Source of the DNA: Verrucomicrobiia bacterium
GTDB lineage: Bacteria; Verrucomicrobiota; Verrucomicrobiia; JADLBR01
DNA: 52,282 bases
Direction: 5' to 3'
Assembly: GCA_020847615.1 (NCBI GenBank)
Contig: JADLBR010000130.1
Location: 1 to 52,282 of the forward strand
Of this stretch, positions 30,336 to 39,126 are shown one piece after another. The position numbers were made by a program, and so were the translations under genes. The notes under the pieces were generated by a model. That model saw nothing but the letters and a program-made list of their open reading frames with translations. It did not search any database and was not told the origin of the DNA. Every line of letters begins with the position of its first letter. Position 1 is the first letter of the stretch.

Positions 30336-32138
30336 GTGCCGCGGGGCGGGCCTACACACAACATCATGTTCGCCGACGTCTGCGAGTGGCTGTGGCGCGC
30401 CACGGGCGACCGCGACTGCGCGGACTTCCCGCGCTTCCTCTACGACACGTACTCCGAGTGCCCAGACGCCTTCGAGACCGGCATCCAGATGCGCAACCTG
30501 TCCGATCCCGCGCTGCCCTTCACCGGGCACGGCGCGCACGTGATGGAGCACCTTCGCGTCCCGCTGTTCGTCGCCCACGCCTTCGGCGACCCGAAGGTCC
30601 TCGCCGCGGCGGAAAACATCTTCCCGAAGACCGACCGCCACCTCGCGGCGGGCGGCGCATGCATCGGCGACGAGGACGTCCTCGGGCGCCCGGGCGGGCC
30701 CGACATCGGTTGCGAGTACTGCACGATGCTCGAACTGCTGCACAGCCTCCAGTCCGGGATCCAGAAAACGGGCCGCGCCGGGCTCGGCGACCGCATCGAG
30801 GTGCTGGCGTTCAATGCGGCCCAGGGGGCGAGGCTGCGCGACGGCAGGGCGATCCAGTACCTGACCCGCGACAACCAGCACGAGGCTTCCATCGCCGCTG
30901 GCAAGGGCGCGCGGTTCAAGCTCTCGCCGACCCACGAGGACGTCGCGGTGTGCTGCCCCGTGACCGCGCTCAAGTTCTTTCCCTACCTGGTCGCCGGACT
31001 CTGGATGAAAGAGGCGGACGGCTCCGGCCTCGTCGCCGTCGCCTACGCCCCGAGCGCCGTGCGGACGCAGCTCGGCGGCGCCGCGGTGACCGTCGAGACC
31101 GACACGCTGTACCCGTTCGACGACGAGGTGCGCATGACCGTGCGCGCCGAGGCGCCCGCGCGGTTCAGCCTGCGCCTGCGCGCGCCCGTCTGGCCGGGCG
31201 CCATGACCGTCGATGCGCCCGGCGCGGAGGTGCGCGCCGAGGATGGTTGGCGCGTCGTCACCAAGGAGTGGCGGACGGGCGATAGCGTGACGCTGCGGTT
31301 CGCGCCGGAGATCGCCCGAAAGACGCCGGCGACCGGCGGCGGCGCGTACTGGCAGCGCGGTCCGCTGGTCTATGTGCTGCCCATCGCGCCCCAGCGAACG
31401 AAGACGAAGGAATATCCCGTGGCCGGCTTCGCGGACTGGGACGTGACGCCCGCGCCGGGCGCGTTCTGGGATTACGCCGTGAACAAGTCGTGCGGGCGCT
31501 TCGACTTCGAGCGCGCCGCCCCGCCCGGGAGCGCCGATCCATGGGCGGCGTCGCCGATCGCCCTGGTCGGAACGTTGGTGAACCGGAAATCTGGGATGCC
31601 GGAAGCCGTGCGCCTTGTGCCCATGGGCGCGAGCCTGCTGCGGCACACGGTGTTTGAGGATGCCGACCACCCCGCCGCCGCGCGCCCGCGAATGGACCTG
31701 CTCAAGGGCGCCGCCAACCTCGCGCGCAAGGCGGAGGTGGACGTTTCCAGCAGCGCCCGCGGCTATCGCGGTGCCGCGCTCATCGACGGCGTGGCGGACG
31801 GCTTCCCGGAGAACCCGGGCGCCGAATGGGCCAGCCAGCGCGGCGGCGCAGGGACCGCGGCGAAGCTGCGGTGGGAAATGCCCGAGCAGGTCGGCAGCGT
31901 CTGGCTTTTCGATCGGCCCAACCCCGCCGATCACGTGGCCGCCGCGCGGATCGCGTTCAGCGATGGCTCGACCGCCGAGGTCGGCCCACTGCCCAACGAC
32001 GGCGCCACCCCCCTCAGGCTGAAGTTCCCGACAAAGACCATCACGTGGCTGGAGGTCGTCATCACCCGCGTCGGGCCGCAATCGCGCAACGCCGGCCTCG
32101 CGGAGATCGCGGTCTTCGACAAGGAACCCCTCCCATGA
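30336..32138 (+). CDS. C-terminal part of the GH127-like (beta-L-arabinofuranosidase type) domain, same frame as the upstream sulfatase
   Basis: 600 residues from GTG 30336, nine bases after the upstream stop, with GAGGGAAGAAG overlapping and following that stop as a possible ribosome-binding site. The sequence is a direct continuation of the GH127-like helical barrel (PTHNIMFADVCEWLWRATGD). The family's cysteine-metal site is intact: C126-E-Y-C129 and C206-C207 match the Glu, Cys and double-Cys residues known to bind zinc and act as nucleophile in GH127. A beta-sandwich and a C-terminal discoidin-like domain (about 470-600) follow. Translated alone it would lack the first helices of the barrel and any signal peptide, so it is probably inactive unless the TGA is read through or is an error. 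Confidence 0.72.
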   Translation: MPRGGPTHNIMFADVCEWLWRATGDRDCADFPRFLYDTYSECPDAFETGIQMRNLSDPALPFTGHGAHVMEHLRVPLFVAHAFGDPKVLAAAENIFPKTDRHLAAGGACIGDEDVLGRPGGPDIGCEYCTMLELLHSLQSGIQKTGRAGLGDRIEVLAFNAAQGARLRDGRAIQYLTRDNQHEASIAAGKGARFKLSPTHEDVAVCCPVTALKFFPYLVAGLWMKEADGSGLVAVAYAPSAVRTQLGGAAVTVETDTLYPFDDEVRMTVRAEAPARFSLRLRAPVWPGAMTVDAPGAEVRAEDGWRVVTKEWRTGDSVTLRFAPEIARKTPATGGGAYWQRGPLVYVLPIAPQRTKTKEYPVAGFADWDVTPAPGAFWDYAVNKSCGRFDFERAAPPGSADPWAASPIALVGTLVNRKSGMPEAVRLVPMGASLLRHTVFEDADHPAAARPRMDLLKGAANLARKAEVDVSSSARGYRGAALIDGVADGFPENPGAEWASQRGGAGTAAKLRWEMPEQVGSVWLFDRPNPADHVAAARIAFSDGSTAEVGPLPNDGATPLRLKFPTKTITWLEVVITRVGPQSRNAGLAEIAVFDKEPLP

Positions 32139-33106
32139 AAGCGAGAGCCACATATGCCGCGGGAAGGTTGCGGTCGGCTCTGGCCGCGCTGGCCATGGGC
32201 GCCGGCGCGTGCGCCGCGCCGGCGGCCGCACCAGCCGGAAGCGCCAACGCCGTGGGCATCGAACAGGCGGCAGGCGCCTGGTGGTTTCGCGCTCCGAACG
32301 GCGGACGGTTCCTATCCATCGGCATGAATCACGTGGAACCGATCTACTGGACGTCTCCGAACAACAGCCGGTTTGCGCTCGACACCTACGGGCCCGACCT
32401 GTTCCTGCCGGGCGGCGAATTCAACGACCGCTCGGCGGCCGCCGGGAAATGGGCGGCCCGCGTCGCGTCCAATCTCTCCGCCTGGGGATTCAACACGCTC
32501 GGCATGCACAACCCGCCGATGGAAAGCCTGCGCGCGTCCGGCGTGCCCTACCACGTCGTCGAGCTCGCCCTGCGCGTGCCCTGGGGATGGAACATGAAGC
32601 GCTCCGAATTGACCGCGGCGTTCCGCAGAAACCCGTTCGATGTCTTTGCCGATGCCTTCTCCGATGGCGCGCGCTCCAACGCCGAGCGCTGCGTCAAACC
32701 CGCCGCCCGCGACCCCCGCGTGCTGGGATATGCCTACTCAGACGGGCCGCCCTGGACCGTGGATGACGACGCACCGGACGCCCTTTCAAGCCTCCATCCC
32801 TGGGTGCTCGCGCTCGGGCGGGTGTATGCCGAAGATGTCACAAAATTGTCCGCTCTGCCCTATGTCATCGGCTGGCACCACTGCGGCTACATGCGGGGTC
32901 TCCGCCCACCCTACGCCGCGGCGCTCCGCCGCGGCGACCAAAAGACAGCCGACCATCATGTCAGGACGACGACCACGCCCCGCGAGGGTTTCATCACCGA
33001 ACTCGAGGCCCCCATCGGCCACATCCTCGATCCCCTCCTGCGCGCGATAGCGGGATGCGACTCCGTGCACGGCGCGCCAAAAGGCGACGGCGACGCCCGC
33101 CCGTAA
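32135..33106 (+). CDS. Agarase-like secreted protein with central deletion
   Basis: 323 residues, coupled to the upstream gene by ATGA. The leader (about 1-28) ends near GACAAPAA, possibly a lipoprotein or signal-peptidase I site. The RFLSIGMNHVEP start and YAYSDGPPWTVDDD middle match agarase-like proteins, and the IGWHHCGYMRG ending matches their C-terminus. Full-length relatives carry well over 100 residues between the middle and the end, including the barrel strands with the catalytic acids. Here the chain jumps at about residues 230-245 (VYAEDVTKLSALPYVIGW). Without that core it is unlikely to be active. The frame stays open across the join. Confidence 0.6.
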   Translation: MKARATYAAGRLRSALAALAMGAGACAAPAAAPAGSANAVGIEQAAGAWWFRAPNGGRFLSIGMNHVEPIYWTSPNNSRFALDTYGPDLFLPGGEFNDRSAAAGKWAARVASNLSAWGFNTLGMHNPPMESLRASGVPYHVVELALRVPWGWNMKRSELTAAFRRNPFDVFADAFSDGARSNAERCVKPAARDPRVLGYAYSDGPPWTVDDDAPDALSSLHPWVLALGRVYAEDVTKLSALPYVIGWHHCGYMRGLRPPYAAALRRGDQKTADHHVRTTTTPREGFITELEAPIGHILDPLLRAIAGCDSVHGAPKGDGDARP

Positions 33107-33114
33107 GGCAGCGC

Positions 33115-33128
33115 GCCAGCCCACTGGC
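33115..33128 (+). terminator. Small hairpin after the truncated agarase-like gene
   Basis: GCCAG-CCCA-CTGGC lies 8 bp after the stop codon and just before the 39-bp repeat. It has no T-tract, so intrinsic termination is doubtful; it may be part of the repeat element. Confidence 0.2.
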
Positions 33129-33133
33129 AGGTG

Positions 33134-33172
33134 TCGTAATTTCGCAGTCCACTGCCGCAATTTGCCAGTTGG
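33134..33172 (+). repeat. 39-bp dispersed repeat, copy 1
   Basis: Begins TCGTAATTTCG and ends CCGCAATTTGCCAGTTGG. The two half-sites (CGTAATTTCG and CGCAATTTGC) start 21 bp apart, two helical turns, so the unit is an imperfect direct repeat. Copies 2 and 3 are at 46884 and 52203 in the same orientation; copies 1 and 2 match at 35 of 39 positions. It ends 53 bp before the start of the GH42-like gene, so it may be an operator or a mobile/REP-like element. Confidence 0.8.
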
Positions 33173-33225
33173 TGCGGCGGGGGCCCCGTGCCACTGTGGC
33201 TGCCGGGCGGCCAGGCTGAACCATT

Positions 33226-35139
33226 ATGCGACACGGTGTAACATGGATGACGGCCGCGCTGCTCGCGCTGGCCGCGGGAGCATCGGGCGGCGAGCCGAAG
33301 CCGCCGGTCTTCGCGTACCGGTCCTTCTGGCCGGAGTTCGAGGCCATGAGGCAGTTCAAGGAGGCGGGCGTGAACACCGTCTGCATCTTTGCCGCAAACA
33401 CCCAGAACTCGCTCGGTCAGCCCTACTCCAAGTACCCGCCCGTGTGGCGGTGGTTTGGGAAATATGATTTTGCCTCACTGGACAAACAGTATGACGACGT
33501 GCTCGCGGTGAACCCGGATGCGGAGTTCATCTGCATGATCGACTTGAACTCGCCCGTCTGGCTCCAGCACCAGCTCGCCCTACAGGGGCAGCCGGACTCG
33601 GACAGCTTCACCATGCTGAGCTGCGCCTGCGCCAACCCCGCATGGCGCAAGGCCACGGGCGAGTACCTGGAGACCGTCGTCAGGCACATGGAGGGGCGCT
33701 ACGGGGACAGGGTGAAGGCGTACCTGCTCGCATGCGGCCAGACCGATGAGTGGATGGACTACAGCCGCGGCATGGCCGGCCGCGGCAAGTCCCAGGCGTG
33801 GAAGGCGTGGCTCAAGGCCCGGGGAAAACAGGACTTGCCCGTGCCCGCCCTCGAGCGGCTGGACCGCGCATCCTTCGGGGACCTGATCCGGGACCCGGCT
33901 TCCGAACGGGATGTGGTGGACTACGCGCAGTTCACCGGCGACGTCGTGGTGGACACGGCGCTTGAGTTCGCCGGCAGGACGCGGGCCATGATCCCGAGAC
34001 AGCGCCAGATCGGCATGTTCTTCGGCTACATACTTCAGCTGGCGCGCTCGCGCCTGGTCTGGGCCGGCCATCTAGAGTACGAGCGGCTCTACGGCTCGCC
34101 CGACATCGACTTCTTCATCAGCCCCGGCACGTATGCCGACCGGCCCATGGGCGGCGGCAGCGGCTTCATGGCGCCCAACGCGACGCGCGCGCTGAACGGA
34201 AAGGGCTTCCTGCACGAGATCGACCACCGGACCCACACTTACAACGTGCACCTCGACGAGTTCGTCTCGATCGGCTGGATGACACCGTGGAAGGACCAGG
34301 CGGAGACGGACGCGGGCCTGAAGCGCGAGTTTGCGCTCGCCATCGTCAATCACGCGTCGCTTTGGTGCTTCGACATGTGGGGCGGCGTGTTCAACACCCC
34401 GGAAACCATGAAACTGGTGAAACAGAGCAAGGTGCTGTGGGACCGCTTCGCCGCATTGCCGCTGAAGACCCGGGCGCAGGTCGCGCTCGTGGTGGACCCG
34501 GAAAGCGCTCGATACATCAACGACCAGAACGTGGCCGCGGCGCAGATCTATTCCGACACGCGCAACAAGCTCAATCGCCTCGGCGCGCCATTCGAGGTCT
34601 TCTCATTCAACGACCTTTCGCGCGCCGACCTGGCCCAGTACCGGCTCTTCGTTTTCCCCGGACTCTTCGAGATCACGCCGGAGAAAATGGGCATCCTCCA
34701 GCAGCGCGTCTTCCAGGGCGGCCGCGTCGCGATGTTCGCCTACGCGCCCGGGATCTGTGACGGAAAGAGCCTCGATCCGGCGCGGGTCAAGGCTCTGACG
34801 GGCACCGCATTTGGAACCCCCGCCCTCAGCATGGTCCAGCGCGATGGCTGGACATCGGCATACGTCGGCGCTTACGCCGATCTCACGCCCGCGGCGCTGA
34901 GGAAGGCCGCCCTCGAGGCGGGCGTGACGATCTACTGCGAGGATGCGGTGCCCGTCTACGCCAACGAGCGTCTCGTGGCGATCCACATGGCGGAGGGCGG
35001 CGAGAAGACCATCACCGTGCCGGTGGGCTGCAGGGAGGTTCGCGAACTCTACACAGGCCGGGTCATCCCCGTGGCGGAGGGCCAGTTTTCCTATGAGTTC
35101 GGTTCCCCCGATACCGCGCTGTTTGAGCTGATCTGGTGA
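33226..35139 (+). CDS. GH42-like beta-galactosidase family protein, secreted
   Basis: 637 residues with a signal peptide (about 1-21). The TIM barrel starts FAYRSFWPEFEAM. Glu175 in CGQTDEWMDY fits the acid/base and Glu331 in GFLHEIDHRT fits the nucleophile. Residues about 415-570 form the GATase-like domain (VALVVDPES, LFVFPGLFEIT), and a short C-terminal domain follows. Domain order matches the gene at 12121, but the sequences differ widely. It is the only hydrolase gene in the first cluster preceded by the 39-bp repeat, and it stands apart from its upstream neighbour by 119 bp, which suggests its own promoter. Confidence 0.77.
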   Translation: MRHGVTWMTAALLALAAGASGGEPKPPVFAYRSFWPEFEAMRQFKEAGVNTVCIFAANTQNSLGQPYSKYPPVWRWFGKYDFASLDKQYDDVLAVNPDAEFICMIDLNSPVWLQHQLALQGQPDSDSFTMLSCACANPAWRKATGEYLETVVRHMEGRYGDRVKAYLLACGQTDEWMDYSRGMAGRGKSQAWKAWLKARGKQDLPVPALERLDRASFGDLIRDPASERDVVDYAQFTGDVVVDTALEFAGRTRAMIPRQRQIGMFFGYILQLARSRLVWAGHLEYERLYGSPDIDFFISPGTYADRPMGGGSGFMAPNATRALNGKGFLHEIDHRTHTYNVHLDEFVSIGWMTPWKDQAETDAGLKREFALAIVNHASLWCFDMWGGVFNTPETMKLVKQSKVLWDRFAALPLKTRAQVALVVDPESARYINDQNVAAAQIYSDTRNKLNRLGAPFEVFSFNDLSRADLAQYRLFVFPGLFEITPEKMGILQQRVFQGGRVAMFAYAPGICDGKSLDPARVKALTGTAFGTPALSMVQRDGWTSAYVGAYADLTPAALRKAALEAGVTIYCEDAVPVYANERLVAIHMAEGGEKTITVPVGCREVRELYTGRVIPVAEGQFSYEFGSPDTALFELIW

Positions 35140-35159
35140 TTTCGTGGCGCAGGCGGGCG

Positions 35160-35173
35160 GTGCCTCCAGGCAC
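35160..35173. terminator. Possible hairpin between convergent genes
   Basis: GTGCC-TCCA-GGCAC lies in the 84-bp gap between the GH42-like gene (+) and the regulator gene (-). No clear T-tract on either side; offered as a weak bidirectional terminator candidate. Confidence 0.25.
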
Positions 35174-35223
35174 TCGCGTGCAGCGGCGCAACGCGCGGTA
35201 ACGCCTTACAACTCAGTCCGCTA

Positions 35224-36375
35224 CCATCCGCGAACCCGCGCACGGAATTCCCGCGGCGTCATCCCGGTGGCGCGTTTGAACGCGTGCGCCAGGTACTCGC
35301 GCGACTGGAAGCCCGTGGCCTCGGCCACGTCGGGCACGGACATGTCGGTGTCCGCAAGAAGCTGCTTCGCGCGCTCGATCCGCACCCTCCTGATCTCCCC
35401 GGCGGGGCTGCGTCCCAGCACCTCGCGGAAACGTCGCTCGAGATTGCTCCGGGACATGGGCGCCGCGCGAAGGATGTCGCCCACCTGGATCGGTTCCGTG
35501 GCATGGTTGCGGATGAAACCGATGGCCTGCGCGAGTTTCCGGTCGTTCACGGCGAGCGTGTTCGTGGACTGCCGGACCACGACCCGCGTGGGTTCAATCA
35601 GGATCGGCCGGGCCGGGGCGCGCGCCCCCTTGCGCAGTCGGTCCAGCAGGGCCGCGGCCTCGTAGCCGATGCGCTCGGATGTCAGCGCCACGGCCGAAAG
35701 CGGCGGGTACGATGTCTCGCACAGCAGGATGTCTTCATCCGCGCTGAGCACCGCGACTTCCTCGGGCACGAGCAGACCCAGGGCCCGGCAGGCGTACAAC
35801 GTCTCGCGCCCGCGGTCGCTGGTCCAGGCCAGCACTGCGACAGGTTTCGGCAACGACTTGAGCCAGGCCCGGAGGTCCCTCTGGCGCCGATGCCACGGAA
35901 TCGCACCCGCCCCGCGCCGCGCCACGAGCACCGAGCAGCGGTGCCCGCGCGCCAGCAGCGCGCGCGTGAACCCCTCATGGTGCGCGTCCACGTAAGACAT
36001 CCCCAGCGGCGCAAAGTACCCGAAATTTCGAAAACCCTGGTCCAGGAGGTGGTCCACGGCAAGGCGGGCGGCCACGCGAAGGTCGGCGGCAACCGTCGGA
36101 AAACTCACGCCCGGAATCCGCGCGGCCGAGACGTTCACGATCACGCCCGGCGCGGCCTCAAGATGACGGGCCAGCGAACGATCCGCCACGCGAGCGATGA
36201 CACCCTCACCGCGCCAGCCGGGCGGCAGCCGCCCCGGGGCATGCTGGCATCGCTGCTCCAGCCAAAGGTCCCATCCCCCCTGCTCCTGGCCGTAGCGCGC
36301 GATGCCGCGGATGATCCGCCGGCCCCACCCGGTTGCGGTGTCAATCAGAAGGGCGATCTGCGGGCACGTGCGCAT
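35224..36375 (-). CDS. XylR-type AraC family transcriptional regulator (LacI-like sensor plus AraC DNA-binding domain)
   Basis: 384 residues. Residues about 5-265 form a periplasmic-binding-protein-like sensor as in LacI/GalR and E. coli XylR (IALLIDTATGWGRRIIRGIARY at the start; the DRGRETLYACRALGLLVPEEVAVLSADED stretch around 190-220). Residues about 275-384 are an AraC-type double helix-turn-helix (LERRFREVLGRSP; VPDVAEATGFQSREYLAHAFKRATGMTPREFR). Such proteins bind a free sugar and activate the neighbouring catabolic genes. It is divergent from the Gfo/Idh gene with a 131-bp shared control region, so the operon at 36507-46710 is the likeliest target. The ligand is unknown. Confidence 0.9.
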
Positions 36376-36506
36376 GGGTGTGTGTCGCGTTCGCGATTCT
36401 TGCAGCCGTCGGCCGCCGGATCTCCGGCGACAAAAACTCTTACATTATTTACGTGTGTTTGCATTTACCGCGCGACGCCGGTTTGGGCAAGCTCGGCCTT
36501 GTGAGC
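36376..36506. promoter_or_regulatory. Divergent control region between the regulator and the catabolic operon
   Basis: Contains a perfect 7-bp inverted repeat, CGCCGGA-TC-TCCGGCG (36414-36429), and an AT-rich tract (36430-36468) with ATTTAC at 36447 and again at 36463, a 16-bp spaced direct repeat. AraC/XylR-type activators usually bind direct repeats, so the ATTTAC pair is the better operator candidate. The tract may also hold the promoter (TACATTATT), but hexamers are not clear. Confidence 0.45.
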
Positions 36507-37772
36507 ATGCAGGATCGCAGGGAATTCATCAAAGGGGTGGCGGCCATTTCCGCCATGGCGGCGGGAACGCGGTCGATTGCGAGGGGGCATGGGGCCGGGC
36601 GCCTGTTCAAGGTGGGCCTGATCGGATCGGGCCGCAGGGCCTGCGCTGCATTCGCGAACATGAGATCCGCCGCGCAGACCCTCGACGTCGACATCCGGCT
36701 GGCGGCCGCTCACGACTACTTTCTGGAGCAGGCTCGGGCAGCCGCGCAGAAGCTGGGTTGCGACGAGAGGTTCGCATTCGGCGGTGCCGCTGGGTACAGG
36801 AAGGTGCTGGAGACCGGGTGCGAGATTGTGATCCTTGCCGCCCCGCCGGTCTTTCGGCCCGTGCATGTCGAGGCCGCCGTCGCGGCGGGCAAACACATCT
36901 TCGCGGAGAAACCGGTTGCCGTCGATCCGCCCGGGATCCGCCGGTTTCTGGCGGCGGCGGCGGCGGCAAGGGCAAAAGGTCTTGCGCTCGCGGCCGGCAC
37001 GCAGCGGCGGCACCAGGCCAGCTACCTGCGGCAAGTGCGTGCGCTGCGCGAGGGCGGGCTGGGAAGAATCCTCGGCGGCACGGTCTATTGGTGCCAGGCG
37101 CGCGGCAGCATCCGACCGCGGCGGGAGACCGACACGAACGCCGGCTACATGGCCAACAACTGGATGAACTGGGCCGAGATGTCCGGCGACCACATCGTCG
37201 AGCAGCACGTCCACAACATCGATGTCGCCAACTGGTTTATTGGCCGACCGCCGCGTGCGGCCATTGGCGTCGGCGCGCGCCTGCGGCGCCCAACGGGCAA
37301 CCAGTACGATTTCTTCAGCGTGGACTACGACTACGGGGAAGGCCTGCACATCCACAGCCTGAGCCGACAGATCCCGGGGTGCTACTCCCGCATCGGTGAG
37401 TATTTCACCACGGACGCGGCGGAGATCACGGGCGGCGGCACGATTCGCCGCTTCGACGGCAAGGAGGTCGCTCTCCAGCAAGTCGGCCACGACGGTGATC
37501 CCTACGTCCAGGAACACGCCGACCTGATCAAGAGCATCCTCGCCGGCGACGCCCTCAACGAGGGCGAGAACGTGGCCATGTCAACCGCGACGGCGATCAT
37601 GGGCCGCATTTCAGCGTATACCGGCCAGATCGTGAGGCTCTCGGACCTGCTCGAACAGGAGGATTCGCCGTTCTTCAACCTCGCCTTCAACCCGTCCGCC
37701 GCGGATTTCGAGGGCGAGGCCGACATCGACCTTCCCGCCGAAGACAGCGCGCCGGTGGCAGGCAAGGACTAG
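36507..37772 (+). CDS. Tat-exported Gfo/Idh/MocA family oxidoreductase
   Basis: 421 residues. The N-terminus has RREFIKG followed by a hydrophobic stretch, a good twin-arginine signal, so the folded, cofactor-loaded enzyme is probably exported. A Rossmann fold starts at about residue 35 (VGLIGSGRRACAAF), and E134-K135-P136 is the catalytic-lysine motif of the family. The C-terminal alpha/beta domain follows (about 170-400). Family members oxidise, reduce or hydrolyse (GH109-type) sugars using NAD(P). ATG 36507 is chosen for the Tat leader; GTG 36501 is an alternative. First gene of the operon divergent from the regulator. Confidence 0.87.
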   Translation: MQDRREFIKGVAAISAMAAGTRSIARGHGAGRLFKVGLIGSGRRACAAFANMRSAAQTLDVDIRLAAAHDYFLEQARAAAQKLGCDERFAFGGAAGYRKVLETGCEIVILAAPPVFRPVHVEAAVAAGKHIFAEKPVAVDPPGIRRFLAAAAAARAKGLALAAGTQRRHQASYLRQVRALREGGLGRILGGTVYWCQARGSIRPRRETDTNAGYMANNWMNWAEMSGDHIVEQHVHNIDVANWFIGRPPRAAIGVGARLRRPTGNQYDFFSVDYDYGEGLHIHSLSRQIPGCYSRIGEYFTTDAAEITGGGTIRRFDGKEVALQQVGHDGDPYVQEHADLIKSILAGDALNEGENVAMSTATAIMGRISAYTGQIVRLSDLLEQEDSPFFNLAFNPSAADFEGEADIDLPAEDSAPVAGKD

Positions 37773-37801
37773 GGCCCCCGCGGAAAGAAGGAGACGACAA
37801 C

Positions 37802-39064
37802 ATGGCCGGGAAGCAACTTCTCCCCTACAAGTGGGAACTGGTCCTTCTGCTCTGGTTCGCGTTTTTCTTCAACCAGGCCGACCGGCAGGCGTACAATGTG
37901 GTGCTGCCCCTGCTGTCCGCGGACCTGGGTCTGAGCCCGGTGCAGGCGGGGTTGGTCGCCTCGATCTTCCTGTGGTGCTATGCGCTGCTGGTGCCCGTGG
38001 CCGGCTATCTCGGCGACGTGTCGCGACGCAAGTGGATCGTGTTCTGGAGCCTCCTGGTCTGGAGCGCCGGCACCATTCTCTCGGGCGCGACGACGGGCCT
38101 GGCAAGCCTCATCGTCTTCCGCAGCCTCGCCACCGGCGGCGGCGAGGCCTTCTACTTTCCTTCGGCCAACTCGCTCATCGGCCAATACCACCACAAGACC
38201 CGGGCCATGGCCATGTCGATCCACCAGACGGCACTCTACGTGGGATTGATCGCGAGCGGCTTCATCGCGGGCTGGATCGGCGAACGCTTCGGCTGGCGGA
38301 CGGCGTTCTACGCGTTCGGGGCCGGGGGCGTCGTGCTGGCATTCGTCATCATGGCGAGGCTGAAGGATGTCGGCCTTTCAGAGGAAGCGGCCACGAAGAG
38401 GGAGCCGGAGCGGCTGCCGCTGTCGGTCGTCCTGAAAGCGATCGCCGGCAAACCCACGGTGTGGGCCTTGTGGCTGGCGTTCAGCTTGTTCCTGTTCGCC
38501 GGCATCGGATACATCACGTGGATGCCGTCGTTTCTCCACGAGAAATTCGAACTCTCGCTGCCCAACGCGGGATTCTCGTCGATGTTCTATCATCACGTGG
38601 CCGCCATGATCGGCGTGTTGCTCGGCGGCAAGATCTCGGACGCCCTCGCCACGCGCCGGCGCACGGTGCGCCTTGAGGTGGAATGCGTCGGTCTTTTGCT
38701 CGGCGCGCCGTTCATCTGTCTGATGGGTCTGACGGACAACCTGCTCCTCTGCTATGCCGGGCTTGCCGGGTTCGGGCTGTTTCGGGGGATCTACGATTCC
38801 AACCTCTACGCTGCGCTCTTTGACGTGATCGAGCCCAGGTTCCGCGCATCCGCTGTCGGCATCATGCTGGCGTTCGTATTCTTCGTCAGCGCCTTTGCGC
38901 CAGTGGCGCTGGGATGGGCGAAATCCACGATTGGCCTGACGGCTGGCATGGCGTCGCTGTCGCTGGCATATCTCGTCGCGGGGCTCATCATTTTCCTGGC
39001 GGTAAAGACAACATTCCACCGCGATTACTACAACGAAGCACGAAACGACAACGTCCCCGGGTAG
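37802..39064 (+). CDS. MFS transporter
   Basis: 420 residues with about 12 hydrophobic segments in two halves separated by a charged loop (about 195-215). NQADRQAYNVVLP in TM1 and GDVSRRKW between TM2 and TM3 (the MFS A-like motif) are typical of the major facilitator superfamily, close to the anion:cation symporter type that carries sugar acids and organic anions. AAGGAG lies 8 nt before ATG 37802. Located between the oxidoreductase and the aldolase, it is the likely importer for the operon's substrate. An acidic sugar or sugar acid would fit this transporter type. Confidence 0.88.
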   Translation: MAGKQLLPYKWELVLLLWFAFFFNQADRQAYNVVLPLLSADLGLSPVQAGLVASIFLWCYALLVPVAGYLGDVSRRKWIVFWSLLVWSAGTILSGATTGLASLIVFRSLATGGGEAFYFPSANSLIGQYHHKTRAMAMSIHQTALYVGLIASGFIAGWIGERFGWRTAFYAFGAGGVVLAFVIMARLKDVGLSEEAATKREPERLPLSVVLKAIAGKPTVWALWLAFSLFLFAGIGYITWMPSFLHEKFELSLPNAGFSSMFYHHVAAMIGVLLGGKISDALATRRRTVRLEVECVGLLLGAPFICLMGLTDNLLLCYAGLAGFGLFRGIYDSNLYAALFDVIEPRFRASAVGIMLAFVFFVSAFAPVALGWAKSTIGLTAGMASLSLAYLVAGLIIFLAVKTTFHRDYYNEARNDNVPG

Positions 39065-39126
39065 CCCGAATCCCCTGTTACTCCCCGATCTGAAACCAAC
39101 CCATCAACCAAAAGAAGACCGGCACA

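Noticed and set aside
36284-36504. A forward frame running through the start of the regulator gene and the divergent region into the Gfo/Idh gene
   Set aside because: Starting at ATG 36507 gives a clean Tat leader. The upstream extension covers the control region and the antisense of the regulator start, so it is unlikely to be translated.
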